Shown: in pieces, positions 10,037 through 18,040 of the stretch
Layout: the number at the start of each line of letters is the position of its first letter
Numbering within the stretch: the stretch's first letter is position 1
Assembly (NCBI RefSeq): GCF_000473085.1
Contig: NZ_AXBA01000006.1
Location: 124,001-188,000, forward strand
Source: Azorhizobium doebereinerae UFLA1-100
GTDB lineage: Bacteria; Pseudomonadota; Alphaproteobacteria; Rhizobiales; Xanthobacteraceae
Length of the DNA: 64,000 nucleotides
Reading direction: 5' to 3'
Notes under the pieces: generated by a model
Seen by the model: only the letters and a program-made list of their open reading frames with translations
Database searches by the model: none
What the model was told of the DNA's origin: nothing
Translations under genes and position numbers: made by a program

Positions 10037-10324
10037 TCAGCGATAGTAATAGCCCGGATAGGGCGGCTGGCCGCCATAGCCATAGACCGGAGCGTGGTGC
10101 GGCGGCCGGGGCCGGGGCTCCACATAATGCCGGTGGCGCCGGGGCGCATAGGCCTGCGGCGGAGGGGCGTGCCGCATGTGGTGCGGGCGCGGCGCGTTGG
10201 GCGCCGGCGGACGGCCCACATGCACCTCGGTCCAGGTTTCGGCGGAGGCCGGCGCGACCGGAATGAGCGCCAGCGGGGCGGTCACCAGCGCCGCGGCGAG
10301 AACGGCGGCAACGGGTCTGATCAT
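10037..10324 (-). CDS. Small secreted His/Pro/Tyr-rich protein
   Basis: A 95-residue protein with a clear Sec signal peptide (MIRPVAAVLAAALVTAPLAL, cleavage probably after APASA near residue 28). The mature part is rich in His, Pro, Arg and Tyr and ends in PPYPGYYYR. AAGGAG lies a few bases before the ATG. Small basic proteins like this are frequent in Hyphomicrobiales, with unknown role; metal binding through the histidines is conceivable but unproven. It is unrelated in motif to the BA14K genes at 29.8-31.0 kb. Confidence 0.7.
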   Translation of the reverse strand: MIRPVAAVLAAALVTAPLALIPVAPASAETWTEVHVGRPPAPNAPRPHHMRHAPPPQAYAPRRHRHYVEPRPRPPHHAPVYGYGGQPPYPGYYYR

Positions 10325-10918
10325 GGGAACACTCCTTCAGTCCGTTTGTCGAGTGTTCAACGGCGAATCCGGCTGTTCTGTTCCGCAGAGTCGTCCTCTC
10401 CGGCCAGACCGGAAAGATTGGTGGACCGAAAATGGCGCATTCCAAAGTAGTTCCGGAATGAGATGCGCAGGTCTTCGCTCGCCGTTTCCGTCCCATGTCA
10501 GCCATCGCCAGCGAGGATACATCAGCATCCGTTGATGAACCGCAGTTCATCTCAGCAGGACTGGATATGAGCGTCGAAGGCGTGACATCTCGTCATGAAA
10601 TGTGATCGCGGACCAACGGATCCGTGCCGCCGCGCCGCGACCAACGCGGTCTTCCGCCGCCATCGTCCGCCCGGTCCTCTGCCGGTGCTCTGACGCCTGT
10701 TCCGCTTGTCGGAGAGGGACGGGGCCGCGCGCCGGGGCGGAAACCCTCCCGGCCTGGGGGACGGTTGCTTCGCGCCATGTCCGGGGCGCCTCGCCGGGCC
10801 CGCTCCCGAAGCTGCGCTGCCCGAAGCTGCGCCAGAGGCCCACGCTCTCCCTCCCCTCAGGCGGGAGCGCGCGCGTGGGCGGTCGTGGGGGCTGTCGGGG
10901 CCGGTGCGGCGCCGACCC
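10325..10918. other. 594-bp region without a recognisable gene
   Basis: Only short open frames occur here (up to about 98 codons on the minus strand, 10547-10843), and none has a recognisable protein, a good ribosome-binding site or the strong third-position GC of neighbours. The sequence from 10360 to 10600 is visibly less GC-rich than the flanks. A short direct repeat CCGAAGCTGCGC occurs near 10806 and 10819. It should contain the promoter of the gene that starts at 10324. Confidence 0.5.
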
Positions 10919-11503
10919 TCACCCCCAGAGCGCCTCGCCCTCCACGAAGCGGCGGCGCCAGGTGAAGCCTTCCAGCGCGATCCGCCGCGCGGGATCGCCG
11001 GGCCAGACCGGCGTGAGGCCCGAGGCCTTCAGTTCCGCCACGACGCGCGCGCCCACGGCGATCTTGTCCGGCACCGCCCCCGCCACATGGTCGAAAGCGA
11101 TGAGCAGCGGCTCCGCCGCCAGCGCCCGGGCGATGTCCTGCGCGTGATAGAAGCAATAGCCCACATAGGTGCCGGGCGGCTCCTGGGCGAGCGCGGCGGC
11201 GGCGTCCGCATGGCCGTCCGCCAGGGTGAAGCCGGCATTGTGCAGGGCCAGGACGCGGGCGCCCGGCAGCGCCTCGAAGGCGGCGTCCAGCCGGTCGCAA
11301 TCGGTGGTGGCGGGCCAGCCGCGCTCGGCCTTGGCCTTCTCCGCCATCTCCGCGTTCACCGCCGCCCACAGCGCGGCTTCCTCCAGCTCCGGCGCCTCCA
11401 GGCGCAGATCCTCGATCAGTCCCTCGATGTCGTTCGGCCCGAGGAAGCCGGACCAGACGGTGGTGCGGATGACCTGCTGCTGGGTGTCCCCTATGCCGTT
11501 CAA
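10919..11503 (-). CDS. DUF6891-like protein
   Basis: A 194-residue soluble protein. The start is TTG at 11503, supported by GGGAGGA six bases upstream; no ATG fits before the conserved part. Visible features are GWPATTDCDRLDAAFEAL, a LHNAGFTLADG stretch and GYCFYHAQD, which I associate with the uncharacterised DUF6891 family (moderate confidence). No catalytic motif can be named. It is monocistronic, with the tRNA-Met promoter region on its upstream side. Confidence 0.65.
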   Translation of the reverse strand: MNGIGDTQQQVIRTTVWSGFLGPNDIEGLIEDLRLEAPELEEAALWAAVNAEMAEKAKAERGWPATTDCDRLDAAFEALPGARVLALHNAGFTLADGHADAAAALAQEPPGTYVGYCFYHAQDIARALAAEPLLIAFDHVAGAVPDKIAVGARVVAELKASGLTPVWPGDPARRIALEGFTWRRRFVEGEALWG

Positions 11504-11828
11504 GCCCCGTCCTCCCTTGCGTGTGCCCGCGTCTGTGGCGCCGCCATGGGGCGGGTGCGCGGGATTGGCCTAGGGTCAGGTTGGAGCGGGACCTTGGCGG
11601 CGGCAGGGCGGATCGAAGGCCGCGCCGCGTCCGGGTGTGGGAGAGGAGTGCGGCAACCGGGGCGTGCCGCGCGTGGGGGCGGATCGCCCCGCCGCGCCGC
11701 CGCCGGAGCCGATCGGGCGCCGCGGCCTGTGGCCGCCGCGCGTTTGCGGCGCTCCCTTTCTTGACACCCGCCGGGCCGCGCTCCTATATGCCCACCTCTC
11801 GGGACGCTGGCGGCACGCCGGCGCGCGG
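11504..11828. other. 325-bp intergenic region ahead of tRNA-Met
   Basis: No credible gene. It contains the divergent upstream regions of the gene starting at 11503 and of the tRNA, including the strong tRNA promoter at 11761-11789. The frames that cross it are GC-rich shadows. Confidence 0.6.
11761..11789 (+). promoter_or_regulatory. Sigma70-type promoter of tRNA-Met
   Basis: TTGACA (11761-11766, preceded by C) is followed by exactly 17 bases and CTATAT (11784-11789). This matches the alphaproteobacterial housekeeping consensus CTTGAC-N17-CTATAT. Transcription would begin near 11796, about 33 bases before the mature tRNA. Confidence 0.88.
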
Positions 11829-11905
11829 GGCAGCGTAGCTCAGTTGGTAAGAGCGCCGGATTCATAACCCGGAGGTCGGCGGTTCAAGTCCGCCCGCTGC
11901 TACCA
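11829..11905 (+). tRNA. tRNA-Met (anticodon CAU), CCA encoded
   Basis: A complete 77-base cloverleaf. The acceptor stem pairs 11829-11835 with 11895-11901 (the first pair is G-U). D-arm GCTC/GAGC, anticodon loop TTCATAA with CAT at 11863-11865, T-arm GGCGG-TTCAAGT-CCGCC, then A and encoded CCA. The base of the anticodon stem has an A-C mismatch next to the loop (A31/C39). Absence of a C1-A72 mismatch and of three G-C pairs in the anticodon stem argues for elongator rather than initiator tRNA. A lysidine-modified tRNA-Ile(CAU) is the alternative that anticodon alone cannot exclude. Confidence 0.93.
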
Positions 11906-11994
11906 CCTTCGGCCGTGCGCCGCGACGAGATCCTCCCAGCCAGTTCCTTAGCTCCCATCTCGCCGGTCCATCCGGCCCGCCGCCTCGCCCGGCC

Positions 11995-12837
11995 TCATCG
12001 CCGCGCCAGATGGTGGAGGACGATGCCGCTGGTGGTGGCCACGTTCAGGCTGTCGAAGCCCGCCGCCATGGGAATGGCGATGCTGCGCGTCGCCGCCAGG
12101 ACGTCCTGCGGCAGGCCGGGACCCTCGGTGCCGAACAGCGCCGCCCGCCGGCCGCCCGGTGCAATGTCCGCCAGCCGCTCGCCGCCGGACGGGCTGAGCG
12201 AGAGCAATTCGAGCCCGGCGTCGCGGATTGCACCGAGCATGTCGCCGGCATCGCCCGCGCGCGCATAGGGCACGATCAGGCTCGCCCCCACCGAGACCCG
12301 GATCGCCTTGCGGTAGAGCGGGTCGCAGCAGCCGGCGTCCAGCAGCACCGCATCGGCGCCGAAGGCGGCGGCGTTGCGGAAGATGCCGCCCATGTTGTCA
12401 TGGTTGGAGATGCCCACCAGCCCCACCACCAGCGCGTGGGGGCCGAGGCCGGCGAGCAGGTCCGCCGCGCTCACCGGCGGGCGGGCGCGGCCGATGGCCA
12501 GGATGCCGCGATGGATGTGGAAGCCGACGATGCGGTCCATGACCGCCTGCCCGGCCACGTGCACCGGGACCGTGCGGGGCAGAAGGTCGAGGGCGTCGGC
12601 GACGCGGGGCAGGCTGGCCTGCGAGACCAGGACCGAGGCGAGGCCGTCGCCGCCGCGCCCGGCGAGGAGGCGCAGCACCACCTCGCCCTCGGCCATGAAC
12701 TGGCCCCGGCGGCCGACGAGGTCGCGCTCGCGCACCTCCCGATAGTCGGCGATGCGCGGATCGTCCGGGTCGGCGATGGGGATGAGGCGGGGCGTGTCGC
12801 GTGACACGGTGTTCGCAGTGGGGAAGTCCATGTCCAT
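11995..12837 (-). CDS. SpoU/TrmH-family RNA 2'-O-methyltransferase
   Basis: A 280-residue SPOUT methyltransferase that methylates ribose 2'-OH of rRNA or tRNA. The three SpoU motifs are present: NHDNMGGIFRNAAAFG (about 143-158), FGTEGPGLP (about 231) and IPMAAGFDSLNVATTSGI (about 252-269), which together form the trefoil knot and bind SAM. ATG at 12837 is used; a second ATG two codons later is possible. The longer open frame upstream overlaps the lacI-type gene and is rejected. It lies 31 bases after that regulator on the same strand. The exact RNA target is not evident. Confidence 0.88.
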   Translation of the reverse strand: MDMDFPTANTVSRDTPRLIPIADPDDPRIADYREVRERDLVGRRGQFMAEGEVVLRLLAGRGGDGLASVLVSQASLPRVADALDLLPRTVPVHVAGQAVMDRIVGFHIHRGILAIGRARPPVSAADLLAGLGPHALVVGLVGISNHDNMGGIFRNAAAFGADAVLLDAGCCDPLYRKAIRVSVGASLIVPYARAGDAGDMLGAIRDAGLELLSLSPSGGERLADIAPGGRRAALFGTEGPGLPQDVLAATRSIAIPMAAGFDSLNVATTSGIVLHHLARR

Positions 12838-12868
12838 GGACGTAGCATACGGGCCCAGGCGGAGGGCG

Positions 12869-13921
12869 TCAGCGAGGGCGGCCGGCGCGGGCCGGGGGCG
12901 GGGCGGTGGTATCGCGGACCACCAGCCGGGGGGTGAGCAGCACCCGCTCCACCGGCCGGGCGGGGTCGGCGATGCGGGCCAGCGCCAGGCCGGCGGCGAT
13001 GCGGCCATACTCCGGGATGCGGGTGAAGACGGTGGTCAGCGCCGGGTGCCAGAGGGCGGCTTCGGGTAGGTCATCGTAGCCGACTAAGGAAAAATCCCTG
13101 CCGGCCGTCAGTCCCGCCGCCTGGAGCCCCATGAGGGCGCCGAACGCATTGAGATCATTGAAGCAGACGGCGGCGGTGGGCGGATCATCGAGGGCCAGCA
13201 GCTTGAGGATACCGGCCCGCCCGGTCTCGCGCAGGCCCGGCCCCTCGGCCACCAAAGCGGGCTCGAACGGCAGGCCGGCGGCGGCAAGGCCGGCCTTGTA
13301 GCCGGCGAGGCGCCGGCGCCCGGTGGAGGTGACGGGCAGGCTGCCGATCATGCCGATGCGGCGGTGGCCGAGCCCCACGAGATGGGCGACGGCGAGGCTC
13401 ACGCCCGCCGTGTCGTCCGAGCCGGCGAAGTCGAATCCGGACCCTTCCACCTCCCGCGTGACCTGGACGACGGCGATCCCGCTGGCCGCCAAGGCCTTGA
13501 GATCGCTGACGGTTGTGGCGGCGGCGGGGGAGACGATGAAGGCGTCGGGGCGGTATTCGGCTAGCGTCCCGAGGGTCCGGGTCTGGCGCGCCACATCCTC
13601 CTGGCTGACCCCGAGCAGGACTGTTTTGCCGGCTACGCTGAGGGCTTCCTCCAGCGCCGCGAGCAGCTCGGTGAAGGACGGATTGATGATGTCGTGCAGG
13701 CCGATGCCGACGATATTGGTGCGCGCGGTGCGCAGCGAGGCGGCGCCACGATTGGCCACGTAGCCGCGCGCTCGGGCGGCCTCCTGCACCTTGATCCGGG
13801 TGGCGTCCGCCACCACCGGGCTGTCCCGCAGGGCCAGCGAGACCGTGGCCGTGGACAGGCCCAGCTCGCGCGCCAGCCGCTGGAGCGTCACCCGCCCCGC
13901 GCCTCCTCCCGCCCCGTCCAT
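12869..13921 (-). CDS. LacI-family transcriptional regulator
   Basis: A 350-residue repressor. The N-terminal helix-turn-helix VTLQRLARELGLSTATVSLALRD (residues about 11-33) and hinge helix precede a periplasmic-binding-protein-like effector domain with IVGIGLHDIINPSFTELL and GLGHRRIGMIGS. Sugars or sugar derivatives are the usual ligands. ATG at 13921 is preferred over an upstream start because GGGAGGA lies 7 bases before it. No transport or catabolic operon is adjacent, so the regulon is probably elsewhere. Co-directional with the downstream SpoU gene, probably by chance. Confidence 0.9.
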   Translation of the reverse strand: MDGAGGGAGRVTLQRLARELGLSTATVSLALRDSPVVADATRIKVQEAARARGYVANRGAASLRTARTNIVGIGLHDIINPSFTELLAALEEALSVAGKTVLLGVSQEDVARQTRTLGTLAEYRPDAFIVSPAAATTVSDLKALAASGIAVVQVTREVEGSGFDFAGSDDTAGVSLAVAHLVGLGHRRIGMIGSLPVTSTGRRRLAGYKAGLAAAGLPFEPALVAEGPGLRETGRAGILKLLALDDPPTAAVCFNDLNAFGALMGLQAAGLTAGRDFSLVGYDDLPEAALWHPALTTVFTRIPEYGRIAAGLALARIADPARPVERVLLTPRLVVRDTTAPPPARAGRPR

Positions 13922-14077
13922 GCCCGCGTCCTCCCGGCCTGTTCCATCCCGGCCGCAGGCGTGTCGAAGCCGGGCGTTGGCGCCCATCCTAAACGATTTA
14001 ACGAGCGGGGCGAAAGCCCGCCGCGTCGCCGCCGCACAGGCTGGTGGAGGCGGGAAAAGGCATGCGGCGGCAGGGCC

Positions 14078-15442
14078 TTATTCGACCTCGCTCTCCATCG
14101 GGCCGGCGGCGATGAGGCGATGCAGTGTCAGCAGCGCCTCCTTGAGCACCGCATGGGAGGGGGGCGAGAGGGCGAGGCGCACCGCATTGGGGGCATGGCT
14201 CGGGGCGACGCAGAAGGCCGAGGCCGGGGTGATGGCGATGCCCCGGCGGGCGGCGGCCGCCGCGAAGGCGTCGGCGCGCCAGCTGTCCGGCAGCTCCAGC
14301 CAGGCATGGTAGGAGCGCGGGTCGGTCTTCAGCATCGCGCCGTCGAACACCTCGCGCAGGATGGCCTGGCGCTCCCGCGCATCCGCCTGCTTGGCGGTGG
14401 TGAGGCGGCCGGCGATGCCGTCGGTCATGATCTGCAAGGCGGCGGCGAGCGGCAGGCCGGTGGCCGCCCAGGCGCCGGCGCGCACCGCCGCCACCATGCG
14501 CTCGGCCCAGGCGGCGGGGCCGGCGACGAGGCCGATGGTCAGGCCCGGCGCCACCCGCTTCGACAGGCTGTCCACCAGCAGCGTATGGGCCGGCGCCAGC
14601 GCCGCCAGCGGCTCCTCCTCGGCGAGGAAGCCGTAGATCACGTCCTCCACCGCCATCAGTTCCTCGCCCTTGAGGACGGCGGCGATCTCGGCCCGGCGGC
14701 GGGCATCCATGGACAGGCCGAGCGGATTGTGCAGCTGCGGCTGGAGATAGACCCCGCGCAACGGCGCGGCGCGATGGGCTTTCAAGAGCGCGTCGGGGCG
14801 CAGGCCGTGGACGTCCAGGGGCAGGGGCACCAGGGTGATGCCGAGCCGGGCGGCGATCCATTTCACCGCCGGATAGGTCAGCGCCTCCACCGCGATCCGC
14901 TCGCCGGGCGGGGCGAGGGCGGCGAAGGCGGCGGCGATGGCCTGCCGGCCGTTGGCGGTGAAGACGAGGCCGGCCGGGTCCGGCCGCCAGCCGGCCCGGG
15001 CGAGGAAATCGGCGGTGATGCCCCGCGCCTCGCGGGTGGCGGCGGCGCTGGTGGGGCGGAAGGCCGACGCCAGGGCACCGGAGCGCATCAGCCGGCTAAG
15101 GACCTGCGCCAATTCGGCATCCTGGCCGGGCAGGATGGGGAAGTTGAGCTGCAGGTCCACCGGCGCCTGCACCGGCTCGCCGAGCGCCCCGCTCGCCGGC
15201 GCCTCTCCGGTGCGCACATAGCTGCCCCGCCCGACCTCGCCGGCGATGAGCCCGCGCCGGGTCAGCTCGGCATAGACGCGGCTGGCGGTGGAGGCGGCGA
15301 TGCGGTGCTGATAGGCGAACTCCCGCTGCGCCGGCAGGCGGGTGCCGGCGGGCAGGCGGCCGGAGGCGATGTCGGCGGCGATGGCGTCGGCCAGGGCGCG
15401 GTAGTCGCCGCGGACGGGACTGAGGACGTCGGCATCCGACAT
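14078..15442 (-). CDS. MocR-type GntR/aminotransferase transcriptional regulator
   Basis: A 454-residue fusion of a GntR winged-helix domain (about 14-75; PAQREFAYQHRIAASTASRVYAEL in pieces) to a fold-type I PLP aminotransferase domain. The probable PLP lysine is in DSLSKRVAPG (about residue 292), and YLQPQLHNPLG and VEDVIYGFL are typical cofactor-pocket segments. MocR regulators such as GabR and PdxR bind direct and inverted repeats and sense PLP or amino compounds. The gene is divergent from a DUF1127 gene; the 54-base gap carries repeated ATTGC(T/A)CCGA sites. Its own ribosome-binding GGAG is inside one of these. Autoregulation is likely. Confidence 0.9.
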   Translation of the reverse strand: MSDADVLSPVRGDYRALADAIAADIASGRLPAGTRLPAQREFAYQHRIAASTASRVYAELTRRGLIAGEVGRGSYVRTGEAPASGALGEPVQAPVDLQLNFPILPGQDAELAQVLSRLMRSGALASAFRPTSAAATREARGITADFLARAGWRPDPAGLVFTANGRQAIAAAFAALAPPGERIAVEALTYPAVKWIAARLGITLVPLPLDVHGLRPDALLKAHRAAPLRGVYLQPQLHNPLGLSMDARRRAEIAAVLKGEELMAVEDVIYGFLAEEEPLAALAPAHTLLVDSLSKRVAPGLTIGLVAGPAAWAERMVAAVRAGAWAATGLPLAAALQIMTDGIAGRLTTAKQADARERQAILREVFDGAMLKTDPRSYHAWLELPDSWRADAFAAAAARRGIAITPASAFCVAPSHAPNAVRLALSPPSHAVLKEALLTLHRLIAAGPMESEVE

Positions 15443-15444
15443 TT

Positions 15445-15494
15445 ATTGCTCCGAGTACAATGTATTTATTGCACCGATATCATGTCGGAGCAAT
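15445..15494. promoter_or_regulatory. Probable MocR operator: two direct and one inverted 10-bp site
   Basis: ATTGCTCCGA at 15445-15454 is repeated as ATTGCACCGA at 15468-15477 (one mismatch, 23 bases start to start). It appears inverted and exact as TCGGAGCAAT at 15485-15494. Direct repeats plus an inverted copy are the known binding pattern of MocR/PdxR-type dimers. Both outer sites contain the GGAG that can act as ribosome-binding site of the flanking genes. Confidence 0.8.
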
Positions 15495-15544
15495 GAATGC
15501 GAGCCGTCGCTGGCAATTTCTGCCATCCGCCCCAGGAGGCCCCC

Positions 15545-15838
15545 ATGGCTCCGCGCGTCCGCCCGTCCTCCCCGCCCCCCGGCAGCGCCGGCCGGCCTGC
15601 CGCCCGTCTGGCCGCGTCCACCGCGCCGCGCGGCGCCATCGGCCAGGCGCCGCCCGTGCCGGGCGCGGCGATGCCGGCGCCGGAGCGCTGGTCGCTCTAT
15701 CGGACGCTGTGCCTGTGGATCTGGCGGGCGCAGTCGCGCCGGGCGCTGGCGGAGCTCGATGCCGACCGGCTGCGGGACATCGGCGTTCATCCGCGTGTGG
15801 CGCGGCGCGAGGCGGAAAAGCCGTTCTGGCGGGCGTGA
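15545..15838 (+). CDS. DUF1127-domain small protein
   Basis: A 97-residue protein. The last about 45 residues form a DUF1127 domain (LAELDADRLRDIGVHP core) with basic Arg/Trp-rich flanks. DUF1127 proteins are small, often RNA-linked or phosphate/stress-related in alphaproteobacteria. The N-terminal half is Pro/Ala/Arg-rich and unlike the family. ATG at 15545 has AGGAGG five bases upstream. An earlier in-frame ATG at 15497 with GGAG six bases upstream sits in the operator and would add 16 residues. Divergent from the MocR regulator, its likely controller. Confidence 0.8.
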   Translation: MAPRVRPSSPPPGSAGRPAARLAASTAPRGAIGQAPPVPGAAMPAPERWSLYRTLCLWIWRAQSRRALAELDADRLRDIGVHPRVARREAEKPFWRA

Positions 15839-15864
15839 GCGGCGGACCGCGCCAGGGGCGCGGT

Positions 15865-16566
15865 TCAGCCCTCGACCTTGCAGGCCGTGTCGGCGGGGGC
15901 GAGGGCGGGTTCGCGCCGGACGCCATAGACCTTCATGAACAGCCGCACCGCGCGGGTGACGACCTTCTCCATCTGTGCCCGCTGGATGCTGGCGGCGGCG
16001 CCGAACAGGGCCGGGGCGAGGATGGTGTCCTTGGCCAGGGACAGGAACTGGCTGGCGGCGGCGTCGGTGTCCTCGATGTCCAGCTGGCCCTGCTGGACCT
16101 TGGCCTTCAGGAAGGCGGACAGGCGCCGGATGCCCGAATCAGGCCCGGCATCGAGGAAGCGCAGGCCGATCTCGGGGAACTTCTCGGCGATGGCGATGAC
16201 GGTCCGCACCGTGGCCACGTGGCTCGGGCGCAGCATGGCCTCGACGAAGGAGACGCCCAGCTTCATCAGCGCCGCCTCCACATCCGGCTCGTTGGCATCG
16301 AGCACGAACAGGCGTTCCGCCGTCTCATTGCATTCGGAGGTCACGAGGGAGGCGAACAGATCCACCTTGTCCTCGAAATAGACATACAGAGTGCCCTTCG
16401 ACACGCCGGCCGCCCGGGCAATGTCGCCCATGCTGGCGGCGTCGAAGCCGCGCTCCAGAAACACCGCGCGGGCACCGGCCAGAATCTGGCGGCGCTTCTC
16501 CGGGTCCTGCCCGGCTCCGCTGGGCGTGTCTTTCGTTGGAACGGTCAATCGATCCATCTCCTTCAT
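15865..16566 (-). CDS. TetR-family regulator of the adjacent EmrAB pump
   Basis: A 233-residue TetR repressor. The N-terminal HTH is clear (ILAGARAVFLERGF, then MGDIARAAGVSKGTLYVYF, about residues 27-66). The C-terminal ligand domain contains MLRPSHVATVRTVIAIAEKFPE. ATG at 16566 is used; an ATG three codons later has its AGGAG directly adjacent and is less likely. It is divergent from the EmrA/EmrB-type genes, with two palindromes between them that it should bind. Repression relieved by a pump substrate is the usual scheme. Confidence 0.92.
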   Translation of the reverse strand: MKEMDRLTVPTKDTPSGAGQDPEKRRQILAGARAVFLERGFDAASMGDIARAAGVSKGTLYVYFEDKVDLFASLVTSECNETAERLFVLDANEPDVEAALMKLGVSFVEAMLRPSHVATVRTVIAIAEKFPEIGLRFLDAGPDSGIRRLSAFLKAKVQQGQLDIEDTDAAASQFLSLAKDTILAPALFGAAASIQRAQMEKVVTRAVRLFMKVYGVRREPALAPADTACKVEG

Positions 16567-16655
16567 GATGTCTTTTTCCTCACACCAACGACATTCGCAA
16601 GCCGTTGTTGCGGTGGCGCTGAAGTCGTTCCCACCCCCTCAGCGGAGAAATTTTG

Positions 16656-16670
16656 ACCGAACGGTTCGGT
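16656..16670. promoter_or_regulatory. TetR operator 1 (15-bp palindrome)
   Basis: ACCGAAC-G-GTTCGGT is a perfect 7+1+7 palindrome lying 90 bases upstream of the tetR start. It shares its core with the second site 62 bases away. Confidence 0.85.
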
Positions 16671-16715
16671 ACGCTCTTGAAATGTGCTTTTCGCTGGCGT
16701 AAGTCAATGTCCACG

Positions 16716-16734
16716 TGACCGAACCGTTCGGTCA
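16716..16734. promoter_or_regulatory. TetR operator 2 (19-bp palindrome)
   Basis: TGACCGAAC-C-GTTCGGTCA is a perfect 9+1+9 palindrome, 116 bases upstream of the emrA-type start. A GTG start for the pump gene inside this site (16715) is therefore unlikely. Confidence 0.88.
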
Positions 16735-16849
16735 GACACCGGATCCGCAACCTGGTGGCCTGATCGGCGTTGAGGGAGGAGAGCAACCGCCCCCGCTCTC
16801 CTCCCTCTCTTCGTTCGTTTGGCAGCATCTGCCTCAGAAAAGAAACATT

Positions 16850-18040
16850 ATGTCCCTGGCCGCCAAGACCTCGTCCGGGCCCTCGCCCGAGACCTCGGAG
16901 CAGAATATCGAGCCCTCGCGCATGCGCGTCGCCGAAGCCCCTTCTCAGGGCGCGGCTGCGGCCGTGGCCGCGCCGGCGAAGTCCGGCGGCCGCCGCCGGG
17001 TGATCCTCACCCTTGTCGCGCTGCTGGTCGCGGCCGGCGTGGTTGCGTGGGGATACCGCTACTGGACCGTCGGCCGCTTCATGGTGTCCACCGACAACGC
17101 CTATGTGGGCGCCGACATCGCCATCGTCGCCCCGAAGGTGTCGGGCTATGTGGCGGTCGCCCCGCTGGTGGCCAACAGCCACGTGAATGCCGGCGACCTC
17201 CTGGTGAAGCTCGACGACAGCGACTATCGGGTCGCCGTGGATCAGGCGAAGGCCAAGGTCGACACCCAGGATGCGACCATCGCGCGGCTCGGCAAGCAGG
17301 TGGAAGCGCAGCTCGCCGCCATCGACCAGTCCAAGGCGCAGCTCCAGTCCGCCGAGGCGGACGAGGCCCGCTCCGCGGCCGATTTCCAGCGCACCTCCAA
17401 GCTCGCCATCAATGCCTTCGCCAGCCAGCAGTCGCTGGACAGCGCGCGGGCCGACCGCGACAAGACCGCATCCGCCACCGTCGCCGCCCAGGCGGCGGTC
17501 AGCTCGGCCCGGGCCAATCTCGAAGTGCTGAAGGCGCAGAAGGCTGAGGCGGAAAGCACCCGCAAGGAGCTGGTGGCGGCGCTCGCCAAGGCCCAGCTCG
17601 ACCTCGACGCCACCCAGGTGCGCGCCCCGTCCGCCGGCATCATCGGCAACAAGGCGGTGGAGGTCGGCGACTACGTGACCGCCGGCAAGCGCCTCGCCGC
17701 GCTGGTGCCCGACAACGGCGCCTATGTGGACGCCAACTTCAAGGAAACCCAGTTGCGCGACCTGCGTCCCGGCCAGAGGGTGGAACTGTCGCTGGACACC
17801 GACCCCGACCACCCGATCACCGGGACCGTTGACAGCATCGCGCCCGCCGCCGGTCAGGTGTTCAGCCTGCTGCCGCCGGAAAACGCCACCGGCAACTTCA
17901 CCAAGATCGTGCAGCGCGTGCCGGTTCGCGTCCGCGTTCCGCTCGCGGACCTGGAGCGCGGGGTGCTCCGCCCCGGCCTGTCCGTGGTGGCGACCGTCGA
18001 CACCCGCACCGGGCCGAGCCGCACCGCCGAGGCACGCTGA
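16850..18040 (+). CDS. emrA: EmrA/HlyD-family efflux adaptor
   Basis: A 396-residue inner-membrane adaptor of the EmrA type. A polar N-terminus and one membrane helix (about 51-68) are followed by STDNAYVGADIAIVAPKVSGYV, the first lipoyl half. A long alpha-helical hairpin (about 140-245) comes next, then the second lipoyl half and a beta-barrel domain. It would connect EmrB to a TolC-like duct. ATG at 16850 fits the domain start; the ribosome-binding site is weak (AGAAAAGAAA). The frame upstream runs into the TetR operator and is ignored. Its stop overlaps the emrB start by one base. Confidence 0.9.
   Translation: MSLAAKTSSGPSPETSEQNIEPSRMRVAEAPSQGAAAAVAAPAKSGGRRRVILTLVALLVAAGVVAWGYRYWTVGRFMVSTDNAYVGADIAIVAPKVSGYVAVAPLVANSHVNAGDLLVKLDDSDYRVAVDQAKAKVDTQDATIARLGKQVEAQLAAIDQSKAQLQSAEADEARSAADFQRTSKLAINAFASQQSLDSARADRDKTASATVAAQAAVSSARANLEVLKAQKAEAESTRKELVAALAKAQLDLDATQVRAPSAGIIGNKAVEVGDYVTAGKRLAALVPDNGAYVDANFKETQLRDLRPGQRVELSLDTDPDHPITGTVDSIAPAAGQVFSLLPPENATGNFTKIVQRVPVRVRVPLADLERGVLRPGLSVVATVDTRTGPSRTAEAR

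Noticed and set aside
10547-10843. 98-codon minus-strand frame in the 594-bp gap
   Set aside because: No ribosome-binding site, no hydrophobic or conserved pattern, Arg-rich composition typical of noise.
16715-16849. GTG start for the EmrA-type protein 45 codons upstream
   Set aside because: The codon lies inside the 19-bp TetR palindrome and the added residues are Pro/Gly/Ser-rich, without homology.
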